From the NCBI RefSeq assembly GCF_026672255.1, contig NZ_JAPOHA010000002.1, forward strand, positions 62,001-126,000: 64,000 nucleotides of DNA. The letters are read 5' to 3'. Of the stretch, positions 25,805 to 35,482 are shown piece by piece. This DNA is from Caproiciproducens galactitolivorans (GTDB taxonomy: Bacteria > Bacillota > Clostridia > Oscillospirales > Acutalibacteraceae). Each line of letters starts with the position of its first letter. Within the stretch, counting starts at the first letter, position 1. Made by a program: the position numbers and the translations under genes. The notes under the pieces are model-generated. The model was not told the DNA's origin and did no database searches. It saw only the letters and a list, made by a program, of their open reading frames with translations.

Positions 25805-26167
25805 ATGAGTAAGAAGATTATGTTGGTCGACGATGCGGCGTTTATGCGAATGATGATTAAGAATACCCTTCAGCAAAATGGTTATACGGACATTCTGGAA
25901 GCCGAAAACGGGGAAAAGGCGATTGCCCTTTATTCCGCGGAAAAGCCCGACTTAATTCTGATGGATATTACAATGCCTGTTATGGATGGGCTTGAAGCAT
26001 TAAAAAATCTGAAGGAAATGGATGAATCCGTTAAAGTGGTTATGTGTTCCGCTATGGGCCAGGAAGCGATGGTTGTGGAAGCCCTGAAACTTGGCGCAAA
26101 AGATTTTATCGTAAAGCCCTTTAAACCGGACCGTATCATGAAGACCGTAAACGGAATCCTGGGCTGA
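25805..26167 (+). CDS. cheY: Chemotaxis response regulator CheY
   Basis: A single receiver domain of 120 residues. The acidic pocket is MLVDD (D9, D10), the phospho-acceptor is D54 in ILMDITMP, and the switch residues are S82 (MCSAMG) and K104 (VKPF). CheA phosphorylates it and CheY-P acts on FliM. The gene lies between fliY and fliO, as in Bacillus, with AGGAGG before the ATG. No output domain is attached. Confidence 0.96.
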   Translation: MSKKIMLVDDAAFMRMMIKNTLQQNGYTDILEAENGEKAIALYSAEKPDLILMDITMPVMDGLEALKNLKEMDESVKVVMCSAMGQEAMVVEALKLGAKDFIVKPFKPDRIMKTVNGILG

Positions 26168-26195
26168 TGAGATTGGTCGTTGGGGAGGAAATGCG

Positions 26196-26636
26196 TTGAG
26201 ATTTCATTTGGCGGCCCTGCCGCTTCTTGGCTTTACTTCAGATATATTGCCGCTCTTCTTTTCGTTGGCCGCGATTGTTTTGGTTCTATATCTTTGTTAC
26301 CGGTTCAGCCAGTTTATGGCCAAACGTGTGAACACTATATCGAATTCAAACAATATGAAAGTAATAGAACGCGTAGCTTTATCACAGGACAAGGGCCTTG
26401 CAATTATTGAAGTTTGTAAAAAATTATACCTTATCGGTTTTTCGAACAGTTCGGTTGAAATTCTGAAGGAACTGGATGAGTCGGAAATGAATGCTGCAGA
26501 AGCTGTCCCCAAAGATCGTTTTCTGGACGCTTTAAATTCAACGTTAAAATCAGGATGGGATGTGAAATTGAGTGACGCAATTTTCAGTAAAGCCAGAAGA
26601 ACGGACGGTACCGAAGACAAAAACGAAAAAAAATAA
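26196..26636 (+). CDS. fliO: Flagellar biosynthesis protein FliO
   Basis: The 146-residue protein has one N-terminal membrane segment (about 10-35, PLFFSLAAIVLVLYLCYRFS) followed by a cytoplasmic domain with IERVALSQDKGLAIIEVCKK, the FliO/FliZ pattern. FliO helps to assemble FliP in the export gate. It starts at a TTG after GGGGAGG and its end overlaps the fliP reading frame by 65 bases. Confidence 0.9.
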   Translation: MRFHLAALPLLGFTSDILPLFFSLAAIVLVLYLCYRFSQFMAKRVNTISNSNNMKVIERVALSQDKGLAIIEVCKKLYLIGFSNSSVEILKELDESEMNAAEAVPKDRFLDALNSTLKSGWDVKLSDAIFSKARRTDGTEDKNEKK

Positions 26637-27369
26637 GATCGGTAAAAAAGCTCTGCTTCTGGTTACACTGTCCCTCGTGATGATTCTTCTTCTGCCTTTG
26701 CAGGCTTCCGCGGCTTCCGTCGGTATCAATGTGAACGGCAAGAGTATGGATACCCTTGAGATCATCGAGATGTTCACGCTTTTGGCGCTGATCCCGTCCA
26801 TTCTCATTATGACGACCTGCTTCACCCGGATCATTATCGTGCTTTCCTTTTTAAGAAACGCGCTTGGATTGCAGCAAACGCCGCCGAATCAGGTTCTGAT
26901 CGGAATTGCGCTGTTTTTGTCGCTTTTCATTATGACGCCGGTTCTCAATGATGTGAATACGCAGGCGTATCAGCCTTATAAAGAACAGAAAATAACGCAG
27001 GAGCAATTCTTACATAAGGCCGCCGTTCCGATGAAGACGTTTATGCTGAAAAACACGAAGAAGGAAGATTTAAATTTATTTGTAAATCTTTCAAAGGCCA
27101 AGCCGGTAAAATCCGTGAATGAATTATCCATTACGGTTGTCATTCCCGCTTTTATGACAAGTGAGCTCAAAAGAGCGTTCCAGATTGGCTTTTTGATCTT
27201 TATCCCATTTTTAATTATCGATATGATCGTATCCAGCACCCTGATGTCGATGGGTATGATTATGCTTCCCCCGTCCATGATTTCTCTTCCGTTCAAGCTG
27301 TTGCTTTTCGTACTGGTAGACGGCTGGGGGTTATTGTTTAAAACCCTGGCTTCAAGCTTTAATATTTAG
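26572..27369 (+). CDS. fliP: Flagellar export gate protein FliP
   Basis: FliP forms the export gate core with FliQ and FliR. The 265-residue product has an N-terminal signal-type hydrophobic stretch, then MDTLEIIEMFTLLALIPSIL and MTTCFTRIIIVLSFLRNALG. The diagnostic LQQTPPNQVLIGIALFLSLF and the C-terminal DMIVSSTLMSMGMIMLPPSM follow. It starts at a GTG inside fliO. No alternative start that keeps the signal segment is evident, so the long overlap may be real. Confidence 0.96.
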   Translation: MTQFSVKPEERTVPKTKTKKNKIGKKALLLVTLSLVMILLLPLQASAASVGINVNGKSMDTLEIIEMFTLLALIPSILIMTTCFTRIIIVLSFLRNALGLQQTPPNQVLIGIALFLSLFIMTPVLNDVNTQAYQPYKEQKITQEQFLHKAAVPMKTFMLKNTKKEDLNLFVNLSKAKPVKSVNELSITVVIPAFMTSELKRAFQIGFLIFIPFLIIDMIVSSTLMSMGMIMLPPSMISLPFKLLLFVLVDGWGLLFKTLASSFNI

Positions 27370-27396
27370 TCGAGACAGGAAAGGATTAGGCTGCTT

Positions 27397-27663
27397 ATGA
27401 CAATATCGCAGATCAACGAGGTTTTACAGGCGGCGATGGTTGTTGCGCTGAAAGTAGCTGCACCCATTTTGATCGTCAGTATTTTATTGGGCCTGATTGT
27501 TTCGATCTTTCAGGCTGCAACCCAAATTCACGAGCAGACCCTTACCTTTGTACCGAAGTTAGTGGCAATTGGCGTAATTTTGGTTATTTTGGGACCATGG
27601 ATGTTTGAAACAATGAATGATTTTACCTTATATATCTTTCGCATGATTGCAAAATTAAATTAA
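27397..27663 (+). CDS. fliQ: Flagellar export gate protein FliQ
   Basis: 88 residues with two membrane helices. The conserved motif SILLGLIVSIFQAATQIHEQ is followed by TLTFVPKLVAIGVILVILGP. FliQ is a subunit of the FliPQR export gate. The length and the position between fliP and fliR are standard. Confidence 0.97.
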   Translation: MTISQINEVLQAAMVVALKVAAPILIVSILLGLIVSIFQAATQIHEQTLTFVPKLVAIGVILVILGPWMFETMNDFTLYIFRMIAKLN

Positions 27664-27702
27664 AAGATTAAAATAGTTGGAAGGTGTGATCATAAGCTTC
27701 TT

Positions 27703-28467
27703 ATGAATATGGACTATGATTTTACCCTCCTGCTTTTTATATTTATGAGGATGTCGGGCTGTATCCTGTTTAACCCGATACTGGGCAGAAGAAACTTACC
27801 GGTCATCCTTAAAGTCGGGCTTACCCTTATGCTCTCGGTTTTTTCCTATCATCTTATTCCTGCGCAGACCATTCATATTTCCTCTTTCCTTGTGCTCTGC
27901 ATCAGCCTGTTAAGGGAACTGTTGATTGGGTATATCGTGGGATATATCATCCAGTTGTTTTTATCTGTAATCATGATCGGCGGCGAAAATATGGATATGC
28001 AGATCGGTATATCCATGTCGAAAATTTACGATCCGCAAAGCAATGTTTCCATGCCGCTGTCCGCGTCTTTCATGAATCTGATGTTTATTCTGATCTTCTT
28101 TGCAGTGAACGGGCATCTGACCCTGATCCAGATTTTTATGAAGTTAAGCGTGATGATTCCCTATGATCAGTTTCAGTTAAAACCGGAAACGACACAGTAT
28201 TTAGTCAGCTTATTTTCCCTCATCCTGATTTACGCGGTTAAGCTGGCGCTTCCGGTTCTGGCGGCGGAGTTCATTGCGGAAATCGCCGTCGGGCTGATTA
28301 TGCGGGCCGTACCGCAGATTGATGTTTTTGTAATTAACATACAGCTGAAAGTAATTCTGGGCTTTGTCATTATTTTAATAATGGTGCCGCCTCTTTCTAC
28401 CTTCCTTGAAAGATTGATTACTTTGATGTTCGATAATATCAGTCAGGTCTTTGCAATGCTGAAATAG
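27703..28467 (+). CDS. fliR: Flagellar export gate protein FliR
   Basis: The 254-residue integral membrane protein has about six hydrophobic helices. It contains FMRMSGCILFNPILGRRNLP near the N-terminus and RELLIGYIVGYIIQLFLSVI, both FliR family blocks. It closes the FliPQR gate and contacts FlhB, whose gene is the next one (41 bases downstream). The length is typical. Confidence 0.96.
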   Translation: MNMDYDFTLLLFIFMRMSGCILFNPILGRRNLPVILKVGLTLMLSVFSYHLIPAQTIHISSFLVLCISLLRELLIGYIVGYIIQLFLSVIMIGGENMDMQIGISMSKIYDPQSNVSMPLSASFMNLMFILIFFAVNGHLTLIQIFMKLSVMIPYDQFQLKPETTQYLVSLFSLILIYAVKLALPVLAAEFIAEIAVGLIMRAVPQIDVFVINIQLKVILGFVIILIMVPPLSTFLERLITLMFDNISQVFAMLK

Positions 28468-28507
28468 TCTTCGGATCGGCTTGCATCCGATTTAAGGGGG
28501 GGATGAC

Positions 28508-29575
28508 ATGGCAGACAGCAGCAAGACAGAAAAAGCCACCCCGAAAAAACGAGAAGACGAACAAAAAAAGGGTAATATTTTTCAAAGCAACGATGTGGTC
28601 AGCGCGCTTTCCATTCTCGCCCTTTTTACGATTTTAAAAATTATCTTTCCGTTTATTTATCATTATCTTTCCAACCTTATCTTTAAGTACATCACTTACG
28701 TAAAAACCGTCCCTGTGCTTTCTGAATCCTTTACAACCGATATCATGCGGGATATTCTGATTTCCGTCCTTTTATTGGCGGGCCCGGTTATGCTGACTTC
28801 CATCGCGGTAAGCATTATTGCGACTGCCATGCAGACGAAACTAAAGATCTCCAAGGAAAATATAAAGTTTAAATTTTCCAGAATCAGCCCGATTCAGGGG
28901 ATGAAAAGGCTGTTTTCCCTTCGTTCCATAGCGGAACTGGTGAAAGCGCTCATAAAGATTTCTGTTATTTTTTATGTTTTATATTCCGCGTTCATCAAAA
29001 TAACAGCATCCTTTACGCAATTAATGTTTGAAGATGTTTTTCAGGCGGTTTCTTTTATTCTGAACTCGCTGATGGATATTGTTATACAGCTTTCCATTGC
29101 TTTTATTTTTATAGCGGCTCTGGATTACCTGTACCAATGGTGGGAATACGAAAGAAACATCCGCATGTCAAAACAGGAAATTAAGGAGGAATATAAACAA
29201 CTCGAAGGGGACCCGTTTATTAAGGGACAAATCAAGGAAAGACAACGAAAAATATCCATGCAGAGAATGATGCAGCAGGTACCCACCGCGGATGTTATCG
29301 TTCGAAATCCAACCCACTTTGCAGTTGCTCTGAAATATGATATTCATAAAAATAACGCGCCGATTGTTGTCGCGAAAGGGCAGGATTATATGGCGCTGAG
29401 AATTATAGACATTGCTGAAAAATACAACATTCCCATGACAGAAAACCGGCCGCTTGCCCGGGCTTTGTATGAGACCGTAGAAGTGGACAGGGAAATTCCG
29501 GAGCAGTTTTACATGATTATTGCCGAGGTTATGGCGTGGGTTTATTCACTGAAGAAGGAGACGAAGCGATATTGA
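28508..29575 (+). CDS. flhB: Flagellar export switch protein FlhB
   Basis: FlhB controls the switch from rod/hook to filament export. The 355-residue protein has the charged start KTEKATPKKREDEQKKGNIF, four membrane helices, and the cytoplasmic domain with the self-cleavage motif NPTH (ADVIVRNPTHFAVALKYD). It ends in a region that resembles the small FlhB-C paralogue at 45736. GGGGGGATGAC precedes the ATG. The stop overlaps the probable flhA start. Confidence 0.97.
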   Translation: MADSSKTEKATPKKREDEQKKGNIFQSNDVVSALSILALFTILKIIFPFIYHYLSNLIFKYITYVKTVPVLSESFTTDIMRDILISVLLLAGPVMLTSIAVSIIATAMQTKLKISKENIKFKFSRISPIQGMKRLFSLRSIAELVKALIKISVIFYVLYSAFIKITASFTQLMFEDVFQAVSFILNSLMDIVIQLSIAFIFIAALDYLYQWWEYERNIRMSKQEIKEEYKQLEGDPFIKGQIKERQRKISMQRMMQQVPTADVIVRNPTHFAVALKYDIHKNNAPIVVAKGQDYMALRIIDIAEKYNIPMTENRPLARALYETVEVDREIPEQFYMIIAEVMAWVYSLKKETKRY

Positions 29576-31629
29576 AGATCCGTAATAACATAGTGGCAAT
29601 CTTTGTAATCCTCATTATCGGATTTATCATCATTCCGCTGCCTCCTTTTTTATTGGACATGATGTTTATTATAAACATATCCCTTTCCGTTATGATCCTT
29701 CTGATGACCATGTATGTTAAAAACGCATTGCAGTTTTCTATTTTCCCTTCCATGCTGTTAATGACCACCATTTTTCGGCTGGCATTGAACATTTCATCAA
29801 CACGGCTCATTCTTACCCAATCCGGAAAAGCAGGCCAGGTTATTGAAACTTTCGGAAAATTTGTTTTAAGAGGAAACGTTGTTGTCGGTTTTATTATCTT
29901 CATTATCATTGTTATCGTAAACTTCATGGTTATTACAAAAGGCTCCGAACGTGTTTCGGAAGTATCCGCAAGGTTTAAGCTGGATGCTATGCCCGGTAAG
30001 CAGATGGCAATCGACGCCGATCTGAACTCAGGCATTATCGACGAATCCACGGCGCGTCAGCGCAGAGAAGACATCCAGCGCGAAGCGGAATTTTACGGTT
30101 CCATGGACGGTGCCACCAAGTTCGTTAAAGGCGATGCCATTGCCTGTATCATTATCACGTTTATCAATTTCATCGGCGGAACCATTATCGGCATGGTGCA
30201 GGGCGGAAGCTCCTTCGCCGATGTTCTGAATGTTTATTCGATTGCAACCGTCGGTGACGGTTTGGTCTCGCAATTGCCGGCGCTGATGATTTCAACCGCA
30301 ACCGGTATGATCGTTACGCGCGCCGCGTCGGATTCCAGCCTGAGCCTGGATGTTTCCAAACAGTTTTCGTCTTATCCGATTGTCATGATTATCGCGGCAT
30401 TTACCTTGATTTGCTTTTGCTTTATTCCGGGAATGCCGGTTGTGCAAATCCTGATTTTAGCAATCGCCCTTTTAGCGGCAGGTTTCAGTCTGAAGAAGAA
30501 GAACGAAACTGCCGCTGTGGCGGGGCAGAAAAACCAGGTGCCGGAAACGGCCGCCGCGGAACAGGATGAAACCAGCTATTATAAAAATATTGACAATATT
30601 TATGATCTTCTGCAAATTGACGCGATTGAAATGGAATTCGGCTACAGCCTGATTCCCCTGGTCGATGAAAACAGCGGAAGCAGCTTTATCGAAAGACTGG
30701 TTACCTTCCGGAAACAGTTTGCTTTGGAAATGGGTATGGTTATCCCGGCGGTTCGCCTGCGCGACAACGGAATGCTGAACCCGAACCAGTATGTTATTAA
30801 GATTAAAGGGGAGGAAGTCAGCCGGGGAGAAATTCTGGTGGATTATTATCTGGCACTCGACCCCGGAAATCTTACGGGCGTTATCGACGGAATTGAAACC
30901 ATCGAGCCGGCCTACGGAATCCCGAGTAAATGGATTACCAAGGACAAAAAGGAAATTGCCGAAATTTACGGCTATACCGTAATCGATCCGCTTTCCGTGG
31001 TCGTTACCCATTTATCCGAAACCGTTCGCAGACATGCCTATGAGCTGCTTTCCAGACAGGATTTAAATCAGCTGCTGGAAACCGTCAAAAAGACCGGTTC
31101 CACCCTTGTGGACGATGTCATACCCAACTTGATTTCCTTTTCCGGCCTTCAAAAAATCCTTTGCAACCTGTTAAAAGAGGGCATCCCGATTCGGGACATG
31201 GAAACCATACTCGAGACGATTTCGGACTATGCCGTCAATGTACATGATCCGGAGATTTTAACCGAATATGTCCGTCAGTCCCTGAAACGGACGATTACCC
31301 GCAAATGGTCGGACGGCGGCCAGATCAGGGTTATTACGCTGGACAGCGAAGTGGAGAGACTGATTGTAAATTCCATCAGCAAAAACGATCAGGGAACCTA
31401 TCTTTCCCTTGACCCGCAGACAACGCAGAAAATTGTGTCCAAGCTGCTTGACTGTATCACCAAGGTAAAAGAAGTGATCAATGTACCGATTATTCTTACT
31501 TCGCCTGTTGTGCGAATTTATTTCAGCAAAATGCTTGCGCAGTTCTATCCCAACGCGGTTGTTTTGTCGTTCAATGAGCTGAATTCCGACGTGCAGATTC
31601 AAGCGGTTGCCAATGTAGTGCTTGAATAA
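29572..31629 (+). CDS. flhA: Flagellar export protein FlhA
   Basis: FlhA is the large export gate protein that binds substrate-chaperone complexes. From the TTG at 29572 (AAGGAG upstream, overlapping the flhB stop as TTGA) the product has 685 residues. A GTG at 29536 would add 12. The N-terminal half has about eight membrane helices with SISLSVMILLMTMY-like sequence and the FHIPEP signature region RFKLDAMPGKQMAIDADLNS. The cytoplasmic half follows a linker near 310-335. The flhF and flhG genes that usually follow in Bacillus are absent here. Confidence 0.97.
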   Translation: MKIRNNIVAIFVILIIGFIIIPLPPFLLDMMFIINISLSVMILLMTMYVKNALQFSIFPSMLLMTTIFRLALNISSTRLILTQSGKAGQVIETFGKFVLRGNVVVGFIIFIIIVIVNFMVITKGSERVSEVSARFKLDAMPGKQMAIDADLNSGIIDESTARQRREDIQREAEFYGSMDGATKFVKGDAIACIIITFINFIGGTIIGMVQGGSSFADVLNVYSIATVGDGLVSQLPALMISTATGMIVTRAASDSSLSLDVSKQFSSYPIVMIIAAFTLICFCFIPGMPVVQILILAIALLAAGFSLKKKNETAAVAGQKNQVPETAAAEQDETSYYKNIDNIYDLLQIDAIEMEFGYSLIPLVDENSGSSFIERLVTFRKQFALEMGMVIPAVRLRDNGMLNPNQYVIKIKGEEVSRGEILVDYYLALDPGNLTGVIDGIETIEPAYGIPSKWITKDKKEIAEIYGYTVIDPLSVVVTHLSETVRRHAYELLSRQDLNQLLETVKKTGSTLVDDVIPNLISFSGLQKILCNLLKEGIPIRDMETILETISDYAVNVHDPEILTEYVRQSLKRTITRKWSDGGQIRVITLDSEVERLIVNSISKNDQGTYLSLDPQTTQKIVSKLLDCITKVKEVINVPIILTSPVVRIYFSKMLAQFYPNAVVLSFNELNSDVQIQAVANVVLE

Positions 31630-31671
31630 CAGGCCGCAAGAAATTTAAGTTTGAAGGGAGGGGCGGCTGAA

Positions 31672-32445
31672 TTGAAAAATATAGAAACAGAACAGATTTC
31701 AACAGTGGAATTATGGGCGCAGTACCATCAGACAAAAGATCAAGGTGTCCGAAATCTGCTTGTCATACAATACAGTTACATCGTAAAATGCATCGCGCTC
31801 AAAACGGTCGGTCGCTACCAATATTTTAATTATATGGACGATATCGTCAACGAAGGTCTTATCGCGCTGCTGGATGCGGTAGAAAAATTTGACGAGGAAA
31901 AGAAGGTTAAGTTTGAAACCTATGCTTCCATCAAAGTGCGCGGTGCCATGATCGACTACATACGGAAACAGGATTGCTTTCCAAGAAGGCTGAAACGCAT
32001 TGCCAAGGATATCAGTGAGGCGGAAAATGATTTAAGCCATCATTTAGGCCGCGGACCCACCGATAAAGAAATGGCGGAGTATTTGAAAGTCAGCCTGACG
32101 GATTTTGAAAAGATGCAGGCGGAAACCTGTGTGCTGAATATGCTTTCCTTTGAAGAGATGATCTATGAAAAGGGCGTTGAAAATATTCAGGTAAGCCAGT
32201 CCAGTGATTCCATTCACGGGCCGGAGCAGGTGGTGGCCGAAAAGGAGCTTCAGGACATTCTTGCGGACGATATTAAACTGCTGAATGATAAGGAGCAGAT
32301 CGTTATTTCGCTGTATTATAAGGAACAGTTGAAAATTAAAGAAATATCGGGTGTAATGGGAATCAGCGAGTCCAGGGTTTCACAGATTCACTCCAGCGCA
32401 CTTCGCAAATTAAAGAAGTATTTAGCGGAATACCTAAACCAGTAA
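31672..32445 (+). CDS. fliA: Flagellar sigma factor sigma-28 (FliA/SigD)
   Basis: RNA polymerase sigma factor for late flagellar genes. The 257-residue form starts at the TTG at 31672, eight bases after GGGAGG; a TTG at 31651 is possible. Region 2 has YFNYMDDIVNEGLIALLDAV and TYASIKVRGAMIDYIRKQD. Region 4 ends SGVMGISESRVSQIHSSALR. FlgM (11248) is its inhibitor, and promoters fitting its consensus precede flagellin and flgM in this window. Confidence 0.96.
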   Translation: MKNIETEQISTVELWAQYHQTKDQGVRNLLVIQYSYIVKCIALKTVGRYQYFNYMDDIVNEGLIALLDAVEKFDEEKKVKFETYASIKVRGAMIDYIRKQDCFPRRLKRIAKDISEAENDLSHHLGRGPTDKEMAEYLKVSLTDFEKMQAETCVLNMLSFEEMIYEKGVENIQVSQSSDSIHGPEQVVAEKELQDILADDIKLLNDKEQIVISLYYKEQLKIKEISGVMGISESRVSQIHSSALRKLKKYLAEYLNQ

Positions 32446-32457
32446 GGAGGAAAAAAG

Positions 32458-33195
32458 ATGGACAGAGGATTTTACGCCCTCGGCTCCGGCATGCTGACGC
32501 AGAGCAGGGTTTTAACCGGAATCAGTAATAACCTGGCGAATCTGGAAACTCCCGGATACAAAAAGAAAAAAGTTTCTGTTTCCACATTTGGAAAAATGAT
32601 GATTAACCGAGTCGATACACAGAAAACAGAGATCGGAGATATGAGCCTGATAACGGTGGCGGACAAAACGAACACCATCCATACGGAAGGTGTTTTAAGC
32701 AATACCAACCGGTCACTGGACTTTGCGATTAAAGGCGAGGGCTTTTTTGCGGTTCAGGGGGAAAACGGCACGGTATACACCCGCAACGGCAGCTTTAACG
32801 TCGACAAGGACGGTTACCTGGCTCTGAAAGATGTCGGCCGGGTTTTAGGAAGTAACGGCCCGATTAAAGTGGGAACCGACCAATTGGCAGCGGATGAGCA
32901 GGGAAATCTGATGGTAAACGGGAAGAACGTCGGCAGGATTGCGGTTTATAATTTTGCCGATTACAATACTTTGCGGGCCAGCGGGGAAGGAATGTTTTCT
33001 TCCAACGGCGGGGCGCCCACTCTTATACAAAACCCCAGTATCCTTTGGAAAATGGTAGAAGGTTCCAATGTGAATGCGGCGGAAGAGATGACGAGTGCAC
33101 TTTCCGCGCAGCGGAATCTTCAGAATTGCTCCCAGGCGTTAAAAATGTATGATCAGGTGCTTACCAATTCGGTGACTAATATTGCAAAATTATAA
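32458..33195 (+). CDS. flhO: Flagellar rod protein (FlgF/FlhO type)
   Basis: The 245-residue rod protein has the N-terminal signature RVLTGISNNLANLETPGYKK and the C-terminal VNAAEEMTSALSAQRNLQNC. Rod family repeats such as YTRNGSFNVDKDGYL lie between. It is the first of two tandem FlgG-like genes that follow the sigma-28 gene, as flhO and flhP do in Bacillus. The FlgF versus FlgG label is by order. It starts 12 bases after fliA with AAGGAGG. Confidence 0.9.
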   Translation: MDRGFYALGSGMLTQSRVLTGISNNLANLETPGYKKKKVSVSTFGKMMINRVDTQKTEIGDMSLITVADKTNTIHTEGVLSNTNRSLDFAIKGEGFFAVQGENGTVYTRNGSFNVDKDGYLALKDVGRVLGSNGPIKVGTDQLAADEQGNLMVNGKNVGRIAVYNFADYNTLRASGEGMFSSNGGAPTLIQNPSILWKMVEGSNVNAAEEMTSALSAQRNLQNCSQALKMYDQVLTNSVTNIAKL

Positions 33196-33212
33196 GGCAG
33201 AGGTGAACGATC

Positions 33213-33908
33213 GTGATTAATTCTTTCTATACGGCGGCAACCGGCACCATCAATTTGCAAAACGGCATGGACGTTACGGCAAATAATGTTGCGAACCTTT
33301 CAACGGTCGGCTACAAGGCGTCCGGTTCGACCTTTTCCGATCTCCTGTATACCAATATCCGCGACGGCAATGAAAATTTGAAATGCGGGCACGGCACCAA
33401 GCTTCAAAAGACAGATACGCAGTTTGAACAGGGTTCTCTTAGAGAAACCGGCCGTGCTTTGGATTATGCGCTGATCGATCCAAACGCCTTTTTTGCCGTT
33501 CAGACAAAAGACGGGGTGCAGTATACCCGCAGCGGAAATTTCCATATCTCCTTGGAAAACGAAAAAGGTTATCTCGTTGATTCTGTCGGGAATCATGTGC
33601 TGGATGCCAGCGGTAAGCCGGTATCCGCAACAAGCGAAAAGGACAGCCCGAGCGTCGGCGTTTATTCCTTTTTAAACGAAGACGGGCTTATACGTACGGG
33701 TAATACTTGTTTTATAGAAACCGCAGAATCCGGAAAAGCCAATGTAGTGACAAATCCGGAAATTAAAAATGGATTTCTGGAAGAATCCTCCGTTAACAGC
33801 GCAGATCAAATGGCTTCTATGATGGGGTATCAGAGGGCATTCCAATTTAATTCGAAAATCGTACAAATGTCGGATGAGATTATGCAGACCGTAAATTCTT
33901 TAAGATAA
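33213..33908 (+). CDS. flhP: Flagellar rod protein (FlgG/FlhP type)
   Basis: A second 231-residue rod protein, starting at a GTG and reading VINSFYTAATGTINLQNGMD, then VTANNVANLSTVGYKASGST. The C-terminal domain is VNSADQMASMMGYQRAFQFN. It is a distal rod candidate paired with the protein just upstream (17 bases). Both are exported subunits without a cleaved signal. Confidence 0.9.
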   Translation: MINSFYTAATGTINLQNGMDVTANNVANLSTVGYKASGSTFSDLLYTNIRDGNENLKCGHGTKLQKTDTQFEQGSLRETGRALDYALIDPNAFFAVQTKDGVQYTRSGNFHISLENEKGYLVDSVGNHVLDASGKPVSATSEKDSPSVGVYSFLNEDGLIRTGNTCFIETAESGKANVVTNPEIKNGFLEESSVNSADQMASMMGYQRAFQFNSKIVQMSDEIMQTVNSLR

Positions 33909-33939
33909 AAAATAGATGGAACATTGAGGAGCGATAAAA

Positions 33940-35403
33940 ATGAGTTTGGATTCGCAGCTGGCTGGAGAAGAAGCGCAAATAGAAGAGCCAAAGCCTCAGT
34001 TTGATCTTACCGTTTCGGTGGACAGTATGCTGGCCTTTTTAAGAGTAAAGCCGGCCAACGCCGATCAGGTCGTTACATACGATGAGGTTGTCGATTACCT
34101 CACGCAAAAAGGAATTACGTATGGCATCTGTGAGGATGACATACGCGATTTTTGCGAAACAAAAAAGTTTTACACGGAGCTTCTTTGCGCAAAAGGAGAC
34201 CTTCCGGTAGACGGTGAGGACGGATCCATTACCTATAACTTCAGTACGAATACGGATTTTCGCCCAAAGGAAAGGGCGGACGGCACCGTAGATTTCCGAG
34301 ATCTGGATATGGTTAAAAATATTGCGAAGGGGGAAGAGCTTTGCCGGATTACCCCTCCGGTACCCGGAAAAGACGGAACGGATGTTTTTAATCGGACGGT
34401 TCCTTTTAAACCGGGGCGTTCCCCCTTGCTTCCGGGAGGAATTAATACCGCTGTCTCCGAAGACGGGCTTGCGTTGATCGCCGAAGTGGACGGTTGCATT
34501 AATTTTACATCTTCCAGAATTGATGTAAGTGAAGTCTTTATTGTACGGGGCGACGTGAACAGCGCTTCCGGAAATATCAATTCAATTGGCTCTATCATTG
34601 TCCAGGGCGACGTCCGGGAAGGATTTTCCGTGAAAGCGGGAAAAGACATCTCCATTCACGGAATGACAGAGGGAGCCATTATCGAGGCGGAAGGAAACAT
34701 CACCATTTCCAACGGAATGAATGGGATGGGGAAGGGCTCTTTAAAAGCGGGCGGGAACATTGTCGGTAAATATTTTGAAAATTCTGTTTTAACTGCGAAC
34801 GGGGATATTTACGCAGATGTACTGATGAATTGCAGGGCGACGGCAGGCGGGTCGATCATTTTAAAAGGCAACAAAGCCTCTTTAATCGGTGGAAAATATG
34901 AAGCCGGTCAAAAAATCGTTGCTCACAATATCGGAACAGGAACTTCCAAGGCGACGAAAGTTTCCATCCAATCGCCAAAACTCAATGATCTGCTCGTTAT
35001 CGGTTCGGAAGAAGAAAGTATGGAAGCACTGGAGCAGCAGTTGACCAATGCCAAAAACGACTTGGAGGATTTTCAAAGCAAATTTGCAGATTTAAGGGCG
35101 CAGATCAGAGCGGATAATCAGATGGAACCGGAAAAGCAAAGCCAGATGATCAAGGCGGCAATTATTAAGAAAGCCAAAATGGCGGACGAAGTACAGGGCA
35201 TTAAGGATAAATTGAAAATAGCAAGTGAAAAGAAAAACAGCCTTTCCGAGTTTAAAATTGTCGGTTCCAGCGTTGTTTATATCGGCACGAAAATGTCGAT
35301 TGGTCCTTTTAATCTTACATTGATGAATGATTACAGCAATATGAAATTTTATGCGAATGCAGATGAAATCGTATTTAGCCCCGTTTTGCCATCCGATTTT
35401 TAA
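33940..35403 (+). CDS. FapA (DUF342) family protein
   Basis: The 487-residue protein has an N-terminal domain (about 15-95, VSVDSMLAFLRVKPANADQV) and a central right-handed beta-helix made of short repeats with alternating Gly (about 190-330: VIVQGDVREGFSVKAGKDIS). A charged coiled coil (about 355-440) and a short C-terminal strand region follow. This is the FapA architecture, often encoded in flagellar operons of Clostridia. Its function is unclear; polymer-binding or cell-surface roles are proposed for relatives. It follows flhP by 31 bases. Confidence 0.85.
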   Translation: MSLDSQLAGEEAQIEEPKPQFDLTVSVDSMLAFLRVKPANADQVVTYDEVVDYLTQKGITYGICEDDIRDFCETKKFYTELLCAKGDLPVDGEDGSITYNFSTNTDFRPKERADGTVDFRDLDMVKNIAKGEELCRITPPVPGKDGTDVFNRTVPFKPGRSPLLPGGINTAVSEDGLALIAEVDGCINFTSSRIDVSEVFIVRGDVNSASGNINSIGSIIVQGDVREGFSVKAGKDISIHGMTEGAIIEAEGNITISNGMNGMGKGSLKAGGNIVGKYFENSVLTANGDIYADVLMNCRATAGGSIILKGNKASLIGGKYEAGQKIVAHNIGTGTSKATKVSIQSPKLNDLLVIGSEEESMEALEQQLTNAKNDLEDFQSKFADLRAQIRADNQMEPEKQSQMIKAAIIKKAKMADEVQGIKDKLKIASEKKNSLSEFKIVGSSVVYIGTKMSIGPFNLTLMNDYSNMKFYANADEIVFSPVLPSDF

Positions 35404-35482
35404 ACGACAGCTTCCCAATGCAGCCGAAAGGCCGGAAGCTTGTTCTGATTTATAGCCGAAATGCGGCGGAATGGAGAATAAG